Of a stretch of 38,095 nucleotides of DNA, positions 1-8,701 are shown in pieces. Location of the stretch: positions 1 through 38,095 of the forward strand of contig JAZNTV010000078.1 of assembly GCA_045591985.1 (NCBI GenBank), written 5' to 3'. Under the pieces are notes generated by a model that saw nothing but the letters and a program-made list of their open reading frames with translations, was not told the DNA's origin and did not search any database. The stretch's first letter is position 1, and each line of letters begins with the position of its first letter. Origin of the DNA: SIG588 sp045591985. GTDB lineage: Bacteria; Bacillota; Clostridia; Oscillospirales; Acutalibacteraceae. The translations under genes and the position numbers were made by a program.

Positions 1-20
1 GCCTCGGCATTTGCCGAGGC
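1..20 (-). terminator. Rho-independent terminator hairpin (second copy)
   Basis: GCCTCGGCA and TGCCGAGGC form a perfect stem around a one-base centre. It matches the hairpin at 2740-2768 downstream of the intact proX-like gene and sits at the same place relative to the truncated copy. The window edge cuts it off, so the minus-strand T tail cannot be seen. Confidence 0.6.
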
Positions 21-30
21 GTGTTTCGTT

Positions 31-333
31 TTACAACGTTACCAAACGGGGGTTGCGCTTCAACGCGGGCAACACCATGCGCAACAGCACCTCGGTGGGA
101 AACGCGATGCTCGCGGTGGTCACACACGGGTGACAACCGAAAGTCGGCTCTTCCAAAAGGTCGCGGTCGATCAACAGTTGTACTCTGCCCGCCGTGTCGT
201 TCAAAAGTCCCATCACACTGGCGCAACCGGGGGTGCCACCGAGCAGTTCTTCCATCTTGTCCGCCGAGGCGAACGACAGACGGGCGGAACGGATCTGCGC
301 CGAAAGATCTTTGGTGCGAAACGGCTTTTCGCC
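31..333 (-). pseudogene. Truncated duplicate of the prolyl-tRNA editing protein gene
   Basis: This is a second copy of the 3' end of the editing gene at 2775-3314. Between about 65 and 231 the two copies differ at roughly one base; similarity drops toward the ends and stops abruptly at 333 (matching 3077). It keeps the C-terminal 100 residues (EKPFRTKDLSAQI through PRLVTL) and the stop codon. It lacks about the first 80 residues, including the Cys-Lys-Asn segment that holds the expected active-site lysine. The frame stays open upstream to about 423 through unrelated sequence, which looks accidental. I call it a pseudogene fragment; expression of a short product cannot be excluded. Confidence 0.8.
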
Positions 334-410
334 ATCATAGCGAATCAGCAAAGTTACCTCACATGCAATTGTGCATTTTTGACAAAAAATAATTCGATAG
401 CAGAAAAGTG

Positions 411-439
411 TTGACAACACCATGCTTGCAATGCATAAT
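411..439 (+). promoter_or_regulatory. Sigma-A-type promoter for the peptidase/lipoprotein pair
   Basis: TTGACA at 411-416 and CATAAT at 434-439 are separated by 17 bp. They lie about 50 bp upstream of the GGAGG at 484-488. Hexamers and spacing fit a housekeeping promoter; activity is inferred. Confidence 0.6.
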
Positions 440-488
440 GTAGTTGGTAAGGGAAATCATTGCTTACCAACACATCTTTATAGGAGGA

Positions 489-1738
489 TTGAAATATAAA
501 AAAGGAGAAAAAAGTTGTAAGATTTGCTTTCTCTTGTTTGTGATTCTTGCGTTCACTCTTTCTTCGACTTTATCGTTGACCTCTTATGCCGAATCTTCGC
601 TAGAACGCGAAATGGAAATTTATGTGATGTCTCACTAGGGGGATATCTAGGTGGTATCGGGATAACTGGCGATGAACCCATCAGCATAACGCAAGGCTTT
701 AAACTGGAAAACACTTCTACATCTCAAAAAGAATGCAGTTATTTTGTTTTTGAAGAAGATGAAGTGGTTGGGCAATTAGACGTTACATTTGTTGATAACA
801 ATTGGATTTCAAGTTTCACTGTTGGCGATTTTGATTTTCTCTCAGAAATATTAGTAGAGGGAAATACCGTTTCACTGCACCAAGAGGAAGGTGAACGAAT
901 TGTTTCAACAAAAGGAAACAGCGTTATAATAAGCGGAAAGCAGCGCGGCAGGAAAGGCTCCAAAAAAAGAATCCGCAAAGAGAAGGTTAAAAAAAGCGAT
1001 GTCACAAAGAAACTCAATTTTGAGACAAAAGTTTTTTCCGAAATCGCGGCAATAGAAAGGAAAAACAACAAACAACCTGTAAAAAAAGAGCGCATTGACT
1101 TTGGGAAAATGAAATACGAATATGATTACAATAACACCCCACATTCTTCGGTAAATTTCACAAGCGAAGATGTACCAAGAAGCGAAGCAGGAAATAGAAT
1201 TATTGAGGCCTCCTTGCTGGGGGATGTTCGTTATGTGGATGCTAGATATGTGGCCAACACCAGTGTTAACGGCGCCGGACTCTGCCGGGCTTCTTGCGGC
1301 GCAAGTATCATTAATTACAAAAAAGGTACAAATCTGGACGCTCTAACAATTTACAATAGGTTAGCAACCGTATATAACGACACACCGGTAGGCTATCACT
1401 ATTGGATAAGCAAGATGTGGAGTCAATATGGAGTAACAATGACTCATAAATACCATAAACTATCTTACGCAACTATAAACGAGCAACTTTTAAACCAAAA
1501 CCCAATCTACTGCGCATTCTATAACGCAAACGATAATTACGCACACGCTGTGGTTTTGGTAGGGACATTTGCACAAGCAGAAACCGTTTTTTATGTATAT
1601 ATGGATCCCAACGCTCCCAGCACACACCTGATTATAAATTCAATTGTCCCCTCAACCTTAAACACAACTCACACCTACACATTTTATTACTACGCTCATG
1701 GCCTTTTCTACAACAATTGGTTTGAATCGTACTATTAA
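489..1738 (+). pseudogene. Secreted papain-like (C39/C47-type) cysteine peptidase, apparently frameshifted
   Basis: The likely product is an exported cysteine peptidase. A signal peptide (CFLLFVILAFTL then SYAESS) lies in one frame at about 492-638 and ends at a TAG. The rest lies in another frame from about 630 to 1738. The C-terminal domain has GAGLCRASCGAS (Cys near codon 254 of the longer frame), YAHAVVLVG (His 341) and YMDPN (Asp 361/Asn 363), the expected order of catalytic residues in papain-fold peptidases. The start is also damaged: GGAGG at 484-488 is well spaced for an ATG at 496, but the sequence there reads AAATATAAAAAA, as if one G were lost. Only TTG codons (444, or 489 directly against the GGAGG) open this frame. 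The gene is AT-rich and uses codons unlike its GC-rich neighbours, which suggests transfer. Two sequencing indels are the main alternative. The lipoprotein gene follows after 22 bp. Confidence 0.65.
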
Positions 1739-1760
1739 GCGGTCGGAAGGAGGACTGAGA

Positions 1761-2630
1761 ATGAGAAGAGTCAAAGCCTTGTTAACGCTCTTTTTGGCGT
1801 TTTCGTCAGTACTGTGTGCCGCATGTCAAAATCCGTCTCCCCTACCGCAAGGGGGCAATACATACACCACAACAAACACAACAACCGCGACCACCACAAC
1901 CACTATCGCCCCTACTACACTTCCCACCCGTGCACAAGGTGTTTGTCCCTCAACAGTCACTGTGCCGACAAATGCATATGCCTACAGCACCGATTTTTAC
2001 GCAGATGTTCCGGCGGACATGCTCTTTTTTGAAGGCGACGTGTGGCATGCGGTGACTTTTGTGACCCTGCTACCGCCCGCCAACGGTACAGTAGGCCAAA
2101 TCACAACCGTAATCCCACGCCAAGAAGTTCCTGCTGCCGCGGGGGAATGTAACACCGCGTCTTTGGTCGGGAAAGCCATCTATCGCAGTGGCGAGTGCCT
2201 GTATACCGCCGAAACGATGGACAGTGAAGCGTATAGCGGAACGGTTTACCGCGCATGGCAGAAAGGCGTCGCCACGTGTTTAGGCCCGCTCGTCAGCGGA
2301 TATTATACCGTCAAGTTCGAAGGTGCCGGTTTTCGCAGCATAATTAAAACATCCCCCGAAGATGGCAACGGCACGAATGCGCCGTTATGCGTAGCGGCAC
2401 GCCCTGCCCATAAAGGCTTTGTATACGCCGGGCAAATCATTGCCGTAGGGCCTTCGGCAGCAGAGACGGAATACGGCTCTACGCTTGGCGGATTGGGGCG
2501 TGACTTGTATGCTTCCGCACAGTATCCGCAACTATTGCTTGCAGGGAATGATGCCATTGGTTATTGGGTCCTCACCTCTTCGGAGGACCTTCGTGTGATA
2601 ACGGATATCGAGTCCTTGTGGGGAACGTAA
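1761..2630 (+). CDS. Thr-rich putative lipoprotein of unknown function
   Basis: A 289-residue protein of no family I recognise. The start at 1761 is chosen over in-frame codons upstream because GGAAGGAGG lies 8 bp before it and a signal peptide follows at once. Residues 5-21 are hydrophobic and end in CAAC, an imperfect lipobox with Cys22 as the candidate lipidated residue. A Thr/Asn-rich low-complexity linker (about 34-56) probably acts as a stalk through the cell wall. The remaining 230 residues carry several cysteines (VCPS, GECN, GECL, ATCL, PLCV) that could form disulfides outside the cell. It starts 22 bp after the peptidase gene and should be co-transcribed with it, so a role as its partner, target or inhibitor is possible but unproven. 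Confidence 0.6.
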   Translation: MRRVKALLTLFLAFSSVLCAACQNPSPLPQGGNTYTTTNTTTATTTTTIAPTTLPTRAQGVCPSTVTVPTNAYAYSTDFYADVPADMLFFEGDVWHAVTFVTLLPPANGTVGQITTVIPRQEVPAAAGECNTASLVGKAIYRSGECLYTAETMDSEAYSGTVYRAWQKGVATCLGPLVSGYYTVKFEGAGFRSIIKTSPEDGNGTNAPLCVAARPAHKGFVYAGQIIAVGPSAAETEYGSTLGGLGRDLYASAQYPQLLLAGNDAIGYWVLTSSEDLRVITDIESLWGT

Positions 2631-2739
2631 GCACCTATCATTAACGGAAATCAAGTTTTGATGGCATCCCCGCGGTGCGTCGACAAGCGCGCTTCTTACT
2701 CGGACGCGCGATGCGCACCCCTACCACGCACAACAAAAC

Positions 2740-2768
2740 ACACGCCTCGGCAATTTGCCGAGGCGTGT
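2740..2768 (-). terminator. Terminator at the end of the purine operon
   Basis: A 14-bp perfect stem, ACACGCCTCGGCAA with TTGCCGAGGCGTGT, lies just past the stop codon of the proX-like gene. On the minus strand it is followed by GTTTTGTTG. On the plus strand ATCTTTTT follows, so it may also stop transcription from the lipoprotein gene. Confidence 0.8.
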
Positions 2769-2774
2769 ATCTTT

Positions 2775-3314
2775 TTATAACGTTACCAGGCGGGGGTTGC
2801 GTTTCATGGCGGGCAACACCATGCGCAACAGCACCTCGGTGGGAAACGCGATGCTCGCGGTGGTCACACACGGGTGACAACCGAAGGTCGGCTCTTCCAA
2901 AAGGTCGCGGTCGATCAACAGTTGTACTCTGCCCGCCGTGTCGTTCAAAAGTCCCATCACACTGGCGCAACCGGGGGTGACACCGAGCAGTTCTTCCATC
3001 TTTTCCGCCGAGGCGAACGAGAGGCGTGCCGAGTTGATCTGTGCCGAAAGATCTTTGGTGCGAAACGGCTTTTCGCCCGGCATCAGCAGAAGATAAAACG
3101 CCGTTTCCTGCCGATTGCACAACACCAAATTCTTACACAAGGGCGCACCGAGTGCCGCTTTGGGCGCTACACAATCCTCCATGGTGGCGACCGCCGCATG
3201 ATCCACACGGCGAAAATCTACCCCAAGAGAATCCAAAAAGTCGTACACCCGCATTTCGCGGGGCGAGCGTCCCTCTGTATCAGAGGGACGCCCGTTTTCC
3301 ACTTGCAAATTCAT
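2775..3314 (-). CDS. proX: Prolyl-tRNA editing protein (ProX/YbaK family)
   Basis: A 179-residue YbaK/ProX-type deacylase that removes wrongly attached amino acids from tRNA-Pro (alanine in ProX, cysteine in YbaK). The family core is visible: VDHAAVATMEDCVA (about 37-50), GAPLCKNLVL with Lys61 as the expected catalytic lysine, GEKPFRTKDLSAQI, and the C-terminal GCASVMGLLND ... VTTASIAF segment. A length near 170-180 is normal for stand-alone members. Its ATG overlaps the fhs stop as TAATG, so it is translationally coupled as the last gene of the purine operon. Its 3' half is duplicated at 31-333. Family membership is confident; whether Ala or Cys is the substrate is not decided by what I can see. 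Confidence 0.85.
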   Translation of the reverse strand: MNLQVENGRPSDTEGRSPREMRVYDFLDSLGVDFRRVDHAAVATMEDCVAPKAALGAPLCKNLVLCNRQETAFYLLLMPGEKPFRTKDLSAQINSARLSFASAEKMEELLGVTPGCASVMGLLNDTAGRVQLLIDRDLLEEPTFGCHPCVTTASIAFPTEVLLRMVLPAMKRNPRLVTL

Positions 3315-4990
3315 TAGAACAACCCCGTGATCTTGCCGTTTTCGTCCACGTCGATGCGTTCCGCCGCGGGGACTTTGGGCAGACCGGGCATGGTGAGGAT
3401 GTCACCCGTCAGCACCACAACGAAGCCCGCACCCGCCGACACCTTCACGTTCTTTACCGTGACGGTAAAGCCGGAGGGCGCACCGAGTTTGGTTGGGTCG
3501 TCCGAAAAACTATACTGCGTTTTGGCGATACAGACGGGGCATTTGCCGAAACCGAGTTGTTCGAGCCGCTCGATCTGCTTCTTCGCCGCGGGCATCACGG
3601 TGACGCCGTCGCCGCCGTATACCTTTTTGACCACCGCTTCGATCTTCTCGACGAGGGTAAGATCGTCTTCGTACGAGAAGGTGAAGTCGCCTTTTTCTTC
3701 TTCGCACAGACGCACCACTTCGCGGGCAAGTTCTTCGCCGCCCGCGCCGCCGTCTGCCCACACGGTGGACAGCACGGTGTTCACGCCGAGTTCTTTACAC
3801 TTGGCAATGATGAAATCGATCTCGGCATCGGTATCGGTCGGGAAACGGTTGACCGCCACCACACAGGGCAGTTTATACACGTTTTTGATGTTTGCCACGT
3901 GGCGCAGAAGGTTCGGAATGCCCTTTTCGAGCGCCGCAAGATCTTCATTGGCGAGTTCCGTCTTCGCGAGACCGCCGTGCATCTTGAGTGCACGCACCGT
4001 GGCAACCATCACCACCGCATCGGGAGTGAGACCCGCCATACGGCACTTGATGTCAAGGAACTTTTCGGCACCGAGATCGGCACCGAAGCCCGCTTCGGTC
4101 ACGGTGTAGTCGCCCATCTTGAGCGCCATTTTGGTCGCCATCACCGAGTTACAGCCGTGGGCAATGTTCGCAAACGGGCCGCCGTGCACAAACGCGGGCG
4201 TACCCTCCAACGTCTGCACCAGATTGGGTTTCAATGCATCTTTGAGCAATGCGGTCATCGCGCCTGCCGCCTTCAACTGGCCGCAGGTGACCGGCTCATC
4301 GTTATAGTTGTACCCCACAATAATGCGGGAGAGACGCTCTTTCAGATCGGTAATGGAAGAGGAGAGACACAACACCGCCATGATCTCGCTCGCCACCGTG
4401 ATGTCAAACCCATCTTCGCGCGGAACACCGTTGGCTTTGCCGCCCATACCGTCCACAATGAAGCGGAGTTGACGGTCGTTCATATCCACACAGCGTTTCC
4501 AGGTGATACGGCGCACATCAATGCCGAGCGCGTTGCCCTGCTGAATGTGGTTATCCAACATGGCGGCAAGCAGGTTGTTGGCCGCGCCGATGGCATGGAA
4601 GTCGCCCGTGAAATGCAGGTTGATATCCTCCATGGGCACCACTTGGGCGTAACCGCCGCCCGCGGCACCGCCCTTAACACCGAACACCGGGCCGAGCGAC
4701 GGCTCACGCAGAGCCACCGTCACGTCCTTGCCAATACGGCGCAGACCGTCGGCCAGACCGATGGTGGTGGTGGTCTTTCCCTCGCCCGCCGGGGTGGGGG
4801 TGATCGCCGTTACCAGGATCAGTTTGCCGTCGGCTTTGTCGGTCTCGCGCAGAAGCGAAAGATCCACCTTCGCCTTATACTTGCCGTAGCGCTCGACGTA
4901 TTTTTCGTCTACGTGGGCACGTTCGGCAATCGCCGCGATATCTTCCATTTCGCACGCCTGTGCGATCTCAATATCGGTTTTATATTGCAT
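3314..4990 (-). CDS. fhs: Formate--tetrahydrofolate ligase
   Basis: This enzyme makes 10-formyltetrahydrofolate from formate, ATP and tetrahydrofolate in the cytoplasm. The protein is 558 residues, the usual full length. The P-loop-like ATP site TPAGEGKTTTTIGLADGL lies near residues 65-85, followed by EPSLGPVFGVKGGAAGGG and the family's LTGDI-MPGLPK segment near the C-terminus. It lies between purL (12 bp upstream) and proX (1-nt overlap) in the purine operon. The context fits its job: 10-formyl-THF is the donor for both PurN and the AICAR transformylase of the same operon. In an anaerobe it also feeds general one-carbon metabolism. Confidence 0.97.
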   Translation of the reverse strand: MQYKTDIEIAQACEMEDIAAIAERAHVDEKYVERYGKYKAKVDLSLLRETDKADGKLILVTAITPTPAGEGKTTTTIGLADGLRRIGKDVTVALREPSLGPVFGVKGGAAGGGYAQVVPMEDINLHFTGDFHAIGAANNLLAAMLDNHIQQGNALGIDVRRITWKRCVDMNDRQLRFIVDGMGGKANGVPREDGFDITVASEIMAVLCLSSSITDLKERLSRIIVGYNYNDEPVTCGQLKAAGAMTALLKDALKPNLVQTLEGTPAFVHGGPFANIAHGCNSVMATKMALKMGDYTVTEAGFGADLGAEKFLDIKCRMAGLTPDAVVMVATVRALKMHGGLAKTELANEDLAALEKGIPNLLRHVANIKNVYKLPCVVAVNRFPTDTDAEIDFIIAKCKELGVNTVLSTVWADGGAGGEELAREVVRLCEEEKGDFTFSYEDDLTLVEKIEAVVKKVYGGDGVTVMPAAKKQIERLEQLGFGKCPVCIAKTQYSFSDDPTKLGAPSGFTVTVKNVKVSAGAGFVVVLTGDILTMPGLPKVPAAERIDVDENGKITGLF

Positions 4991-5002
4991 AGTTACTACC
5001 TC

Positions 5003-8000
5003 TTACCCTTTGAAATAGCGAACCGCCGCTTCAAACATACGAATATCAAAGTTACCGTCCACGTTCTTATACAGACCGTTACCGATACGTTCACTGTGGC
5101 CCATCTTACCGAAGACACGGCCGTCGGGCGAAGTGATGCCTTCGATGGCATACATCGAATCGTTCGGGTTAAAGTGTACATCGTCGGTTGCGTTGCCCGC
5201 AAGGTCAACATACTGCGTTGCGATCTGACCGTTTGCGGCCAGTTTCTTGATGAGTTCTTCATCGGCAAGGAAGCGACCTTCGCCGTGGGAGATCGGCACC
5301 GAGTAGACGTCGCCCACGTTGGTGAGCGCCAGCCACGGCGACTTGTTGGACGCCACACGGGTGCGCACCATACGCGACTGGTGACGGGCGATCGTGTTGA
5401 AGGTCAACGTCGGGCAGGTCTCATCCGTATCGATGATACGGCCGTAGGGCACCAGACCGAGTTTGATCAACGCCTGAAAACCGTTGCAGATACCGCAGAT
5501 CAAACCGTCGCGGTGATCGAGCAGGTCGGTCACACCTTCTTTGACAGCGGCGTTACGGAAGAACGCCGTGATGAACTTACCGCTGCCGTCGGGTTCGTCG
5601 CCGCCCGAGAAACCACCGGGGATAAACACCATCTGCGCTTCTTTCAGCGCGGCCGCGAAGCGTTCCACGCTCGCCTGGATACCTGCGGCAGACAGGTTGT
5701 TGATAACCATGATCTGCGGCTCGGCACCCGCGTCACGCACCGCTTTGGCGGAATCGTATTCACAGTTGGTGCCGGGGAAGGCGGGAATGAGCACCTTCGG
5801 GCGAGCCACCTTCAGCGCGGGAGCGCGGCGCTCGCTCGCTTCAAACGTGAAGTTCGGAATGTCCTTGCCCGTCGACGGGATGTTGCAGGAATACACGCTT
5901 TCCAGTTTATCTTCATAAATGCCGAGCAGATCGCAGAGGAGGACCGTCTCGCCGCAACCGCAGATCGTACCGTCATCGGTGGTCACACCGATCTCTACCG
6001 CATCCGCGACCTCTTCGGTCACTTCCAACACGAAACCGCCGTAACAGTAGTTGAACAGTGCCGATGTGCCGACTCCGTCGTTGAATTTCACGCCGATGCC
6101 GTTACCGAACGCCATCTTCATAACCGCTTCCGCCACGCCGCCGATGCCGGGAGTGTAGGCCGCCACCGCGATGCCCGCACGCATCAGTTCGGTCACGCGG
6201 GCAAATACGCCGAGCAGCGATGCGGTCACGGGCAGACCGTTTTCGTCATACAACGGCTTCAGGCACACCACGCGATGACCCGCCGCTTTGAATTCGGGGG
6301 AAACGACGTCGTCCGTCTTGCCGGTGGTGACCGCAAAGGACACGAGCGTGGGCGGAACGTCGAGATCTTCGAACGAACCGCTCATCGAGTCTTTGCCGCC
6401 GATAGAGCCGATGCCCAGCTCTTTTTGCGCCTTGAACGCACCGAGCAACGCCGCAAGCGGCTTGCCCCAACGTTTACCGTCGCGGCGAGGATGCTCGAAA
6501 TATTCCTGGAAGGTAAGATACACATCTTCAAACGAGGCGCCCGTTGCAATCAGTTTGCTGACCGATTCCACCACCGCGAGATACGCACCGTGATAGGGGC
6601 TTTCGGAGGTGAGATACGGGTTATAGCCCCACGACATGAAGGAACAGGTGTCGGTGTGTTTCTTTTCGACCGAGACCTTCTGCACCATAGCTTGGATGGG
6701 GGTAAGCTGGTATTTGCCGCCGAACGGCATCAGCACCGTACCCGCACCGATGGTAGAGTCGAAACGCTCGGACAGACCGCGCTTCGAGCAAACGTTCAGA
6801 TCGGCCGCCAGCGCCTTGATGTTTTCCGCGAATCCGCCGCACACCGCAGTCTCTTGCAAGGCGGGCTTTTCGGGAGTGATGGTAATGTGCTTATCCGCAC
6901 CGTTGGAATTCAAGAATTCGCGGCTGATATCGACGATCTTTTTGCCGTTCCAGTGCATTACCAGACGCGGATCGGCCTGTACCTTCGCTACGGGACAGGC
7001 TTGCAGGTTTTCCTCGGCCGCCAGTGCCAGGAAACGTTCGATATTTTCCGCTTCGATGACCACCGCCATACGCTCTTGCGACTCGCTGATGGCCAGTTCG
7101 GTGCCGTCGAGGCCTTCGTATTTCTTCGGCACGGCGTTCAGATCGATCACCAAGCCGTCGGCCAATTCGCCGATGGCAACCGATACACCACCCGCACCGA
7201 AGTCGTTGCAACGCTTGATCATGCGGGTCGCTTCGGGATTACGGAACAGGCGCTGGAGTTTGCGCTCTTCGGGCGCATTACCCTTTTGCACTTCGGCGCC
7301 GCAAGTCTCCACCGACTGCGCCGTATGCGCTTTGGAAGAACCGGTTGCACCGCCGATACCGTCGCGACCGGTGCTGCCGCCGAGCAGAATGACCACGTCA
7401 CCCGGCGCGGGCACTTCACGACGCACGTTTTCGGCAGGAGCCGCCGCGATGACCGCGCCGATCTCCATACGTTTGGCGGCATATCCGGGGTGATAGAGTT
7501 CGTCGACAATGCCGGTGGCCAGACCGATCTGGTTACCGTAAGACGAATAGCCCGCCGCTGCGGTGGTAACGATCTTGCGCTGGGGCAGTTTGCCCTTGAT
7601 AGTCTCGCTGACGGGAACAAGCGGATCCGCCGCACCCGTCACACGCATGGCACCGTAGACATAGGAACGGCCAGACAGCGGATCGCGGATGGCCCCGCCG
7701 ATACATGTTGCCGCGCCGCCGAACGGTTCGATCTCGGTCGGGTGGTTGTGCGTCTCATTCTTAAAGAGCAAGAGCCACGGCTCTTTTTCGCCGTCCACTT
7801 CCACTTCGATCTTTACGGTACAGGCGTTGATCTCCTCGCTCTCGTCCAGTTTATCGAGTTTACCGTGTTTCTTTAAGTATTTCACCGCTACGGTGGCGAT
7901 ATCCATCAGGCAGATCGGCTTTTCGGTGCGACCGAGTTCTTCACGCACCGCCAGGTATTCCTCATATGTCGACTGCAACAACGCATCTTCAAACTTCACA

Positions 8001-8698
8001 TCGTCGATAACGGTAAGGAAGGTGGTATGGCGGCAGTGATCCGACCAATAGGTATCGATCATGCGGATCTCGGTGATGGTGGGATCGCGCTGTTCCGTTG
8101 CGAAATACTGCTGACAGAAAGCAATATCGTCTGCATCCATCGCCAGACCGTACTCCTTCACGAACGCTTCGAGACCGGCACGATCCAGGTTCAAGAAACC
8201 GTCGAGCGTCTTCACTTCGGTCGGGATATCGTATTGCACCTGCAGCGTTTCGGGCTTCTCAAGCGCCGCTTCACGCGCTTCCACCGGGTTGATAACGTAC
8301 TTCTTGATCTCCGCAACCTCGTCGGCCGACAACGCACCGTACAGTGCATACACCTTCGCGGTGCGCACCAGCGGGCGGTCGCCCTGCGAGATGATCTGAA
8401 TGCACTGTGCCGCGGAATCGGCGCGCTGATCAAACTGACCGGGCAAGAATTCCACCGCAAACACCGTAGCATCCTCGAACGACGGCTCATCACACACCGT
8501 GTCGAGCTGGGGCTCGGAGAATACGGTATTCTTCGCGTAATTAAACAGTTCTTCGGTAATGTTTTCCGCGTCATAACGGTTCAGCACACGCACGTCGGTC
8601 AGCGCTTCGATGCCAAGCAACGAGCGCACATCCGACAACAGTGCCTTCGCTTCGTTGGCGAGTTCCTTTTTCTTTTCAACAAATATACGATATACCAT
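5003..8698 (-). CDS. purL: Phosphoribosylformylglycinamidine synthase, single-chain
   Basis: Converts FGAR, glutamine and ATP into FGAM. At 1231 residues it is the large one-chain type: N-terminal PurS-like part, synthetase core (for example TYWSDHCRHTTF, NETHNHPTEIEPFGGAATC, GGKDSMSG) and a C-terminal glutaminase. The glutaminase triad can be seen as CGICNGFQ (Cys1071) and SHGEGRF (His1138, Glu1140), so this enzyme should supply its own ammonia. The start at 8698 is 3 bp from the purD stop. This differs from the Bacillus arrangement with separate PurS, PurQ and small PurL. Confidence 0.97.
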   Translation of the reverse strand: MVYRIFVEKKKELANEAKALLSDVRSLLGIEALTDVRVLNRYDAENITEELFNYAKNTVFSEPQLDTVCDEPSFEDATVFAVEFLPGQFDQRADSAAQCIQIISQGDRPLVRTAKVYALYGALSADEVAEIKKYVINPVEAREAALEKPETLQVQYDIPTEVKTLDGFLNLDRAGLEAFVKEYGLAMDADDIAFCQQYFATEQRDPTITEIRMIDTYWSDHCRHTTFLTVIDDVKFEDALLQSTYEEYLAVREELGRTEKPICLMDIATVAVKYLKKHGKLDKLDESEEINACTVKIEVEVDGEKEPWLLLFKNETHNHPTEIEPFGGAATCIGGAIRDPLSGRSYVYGAMRVTGAADPLVPVSETIKGKLPQRKIVTTAAAGYSSYGNQIGLATGIVDELYHPGYAAKRMEIGAVIAAAPAENVRREVPAPGDVVILLGGSTGRDGIGGATGSSKAHTAQSVETCGAEVQKGNAPEERKLQRLFRNPEATRMIKRCNDFGAGGVSVAIGELADGLVIDLNAVPKKYEGLDGTELAISESQERMAVVIEAENIERFLALAAEENLQACPVAKVQADPRLVMHWNGKKIVDISREFLNSNGADKHITITPEKPALQETAVCGGFAENIKALAADLNVCSKRGLSERFDSTIGAGTVLMPFGGKYQLTPIQAMVQKVSVEKKHTDTCSFMSWGYNPYLTSESPYHGAYLAVVESVSKLIATGASFEDVYLTFQEYFEHPRRDGKRWGKPLAALLGAFKAQKELGIGSIGGKDSMSGSFEDLDVPPTLVSFAVTTGKTDDVVSPEFKAAGHRVVCLKPLYDENGLPVTASLLGVFARVTELMRAGIAVAAYTPGIGGVAEAVMKMAFGNGIGVKFNDGVGTSALFNYCYGGFVLEVTEEVADAVEIGVTTDDGTICGCGETVLLCDLLGIYEDKLESVYSCNIPSTGKDIPNFTFEASERRAPALKVARPKVLIPAFPGTNCEYDSAKAVRDAGAEPQIMVINNLSAAGIQASVERFAAALKEAQMVFIPGGFSGGDEPDGSGKFITAFFRNAAVKEGVTDLLDHRDGLICGICNGFQALIKLGLVPYGRIIDTDETCPTLTFNTIARHQSRMVRTRVASNKSPWLALTNVGDVYSVPISHGEGRFLADEELIKKLAANGQIATQYVDLAGNATDDVHFNPNDSMYAIEGITSPDGRVFGKMGHSERIGNGLYKNVDGNFDIRMFEAAVRYFKG

Positions 8699-8701
8699 TG
8701 T

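Noticed and set aside
3041..7876. Very long plus-strand open frame (1611 codons) opposite proX, fhs and purL
   Set aside because: It runs antisense to well-identified genes, its translation is Arg/His/Gly-rich without recognisable domains, and it has no ribosome binding site. It comes from the GC-rich codon bias of the real genes.
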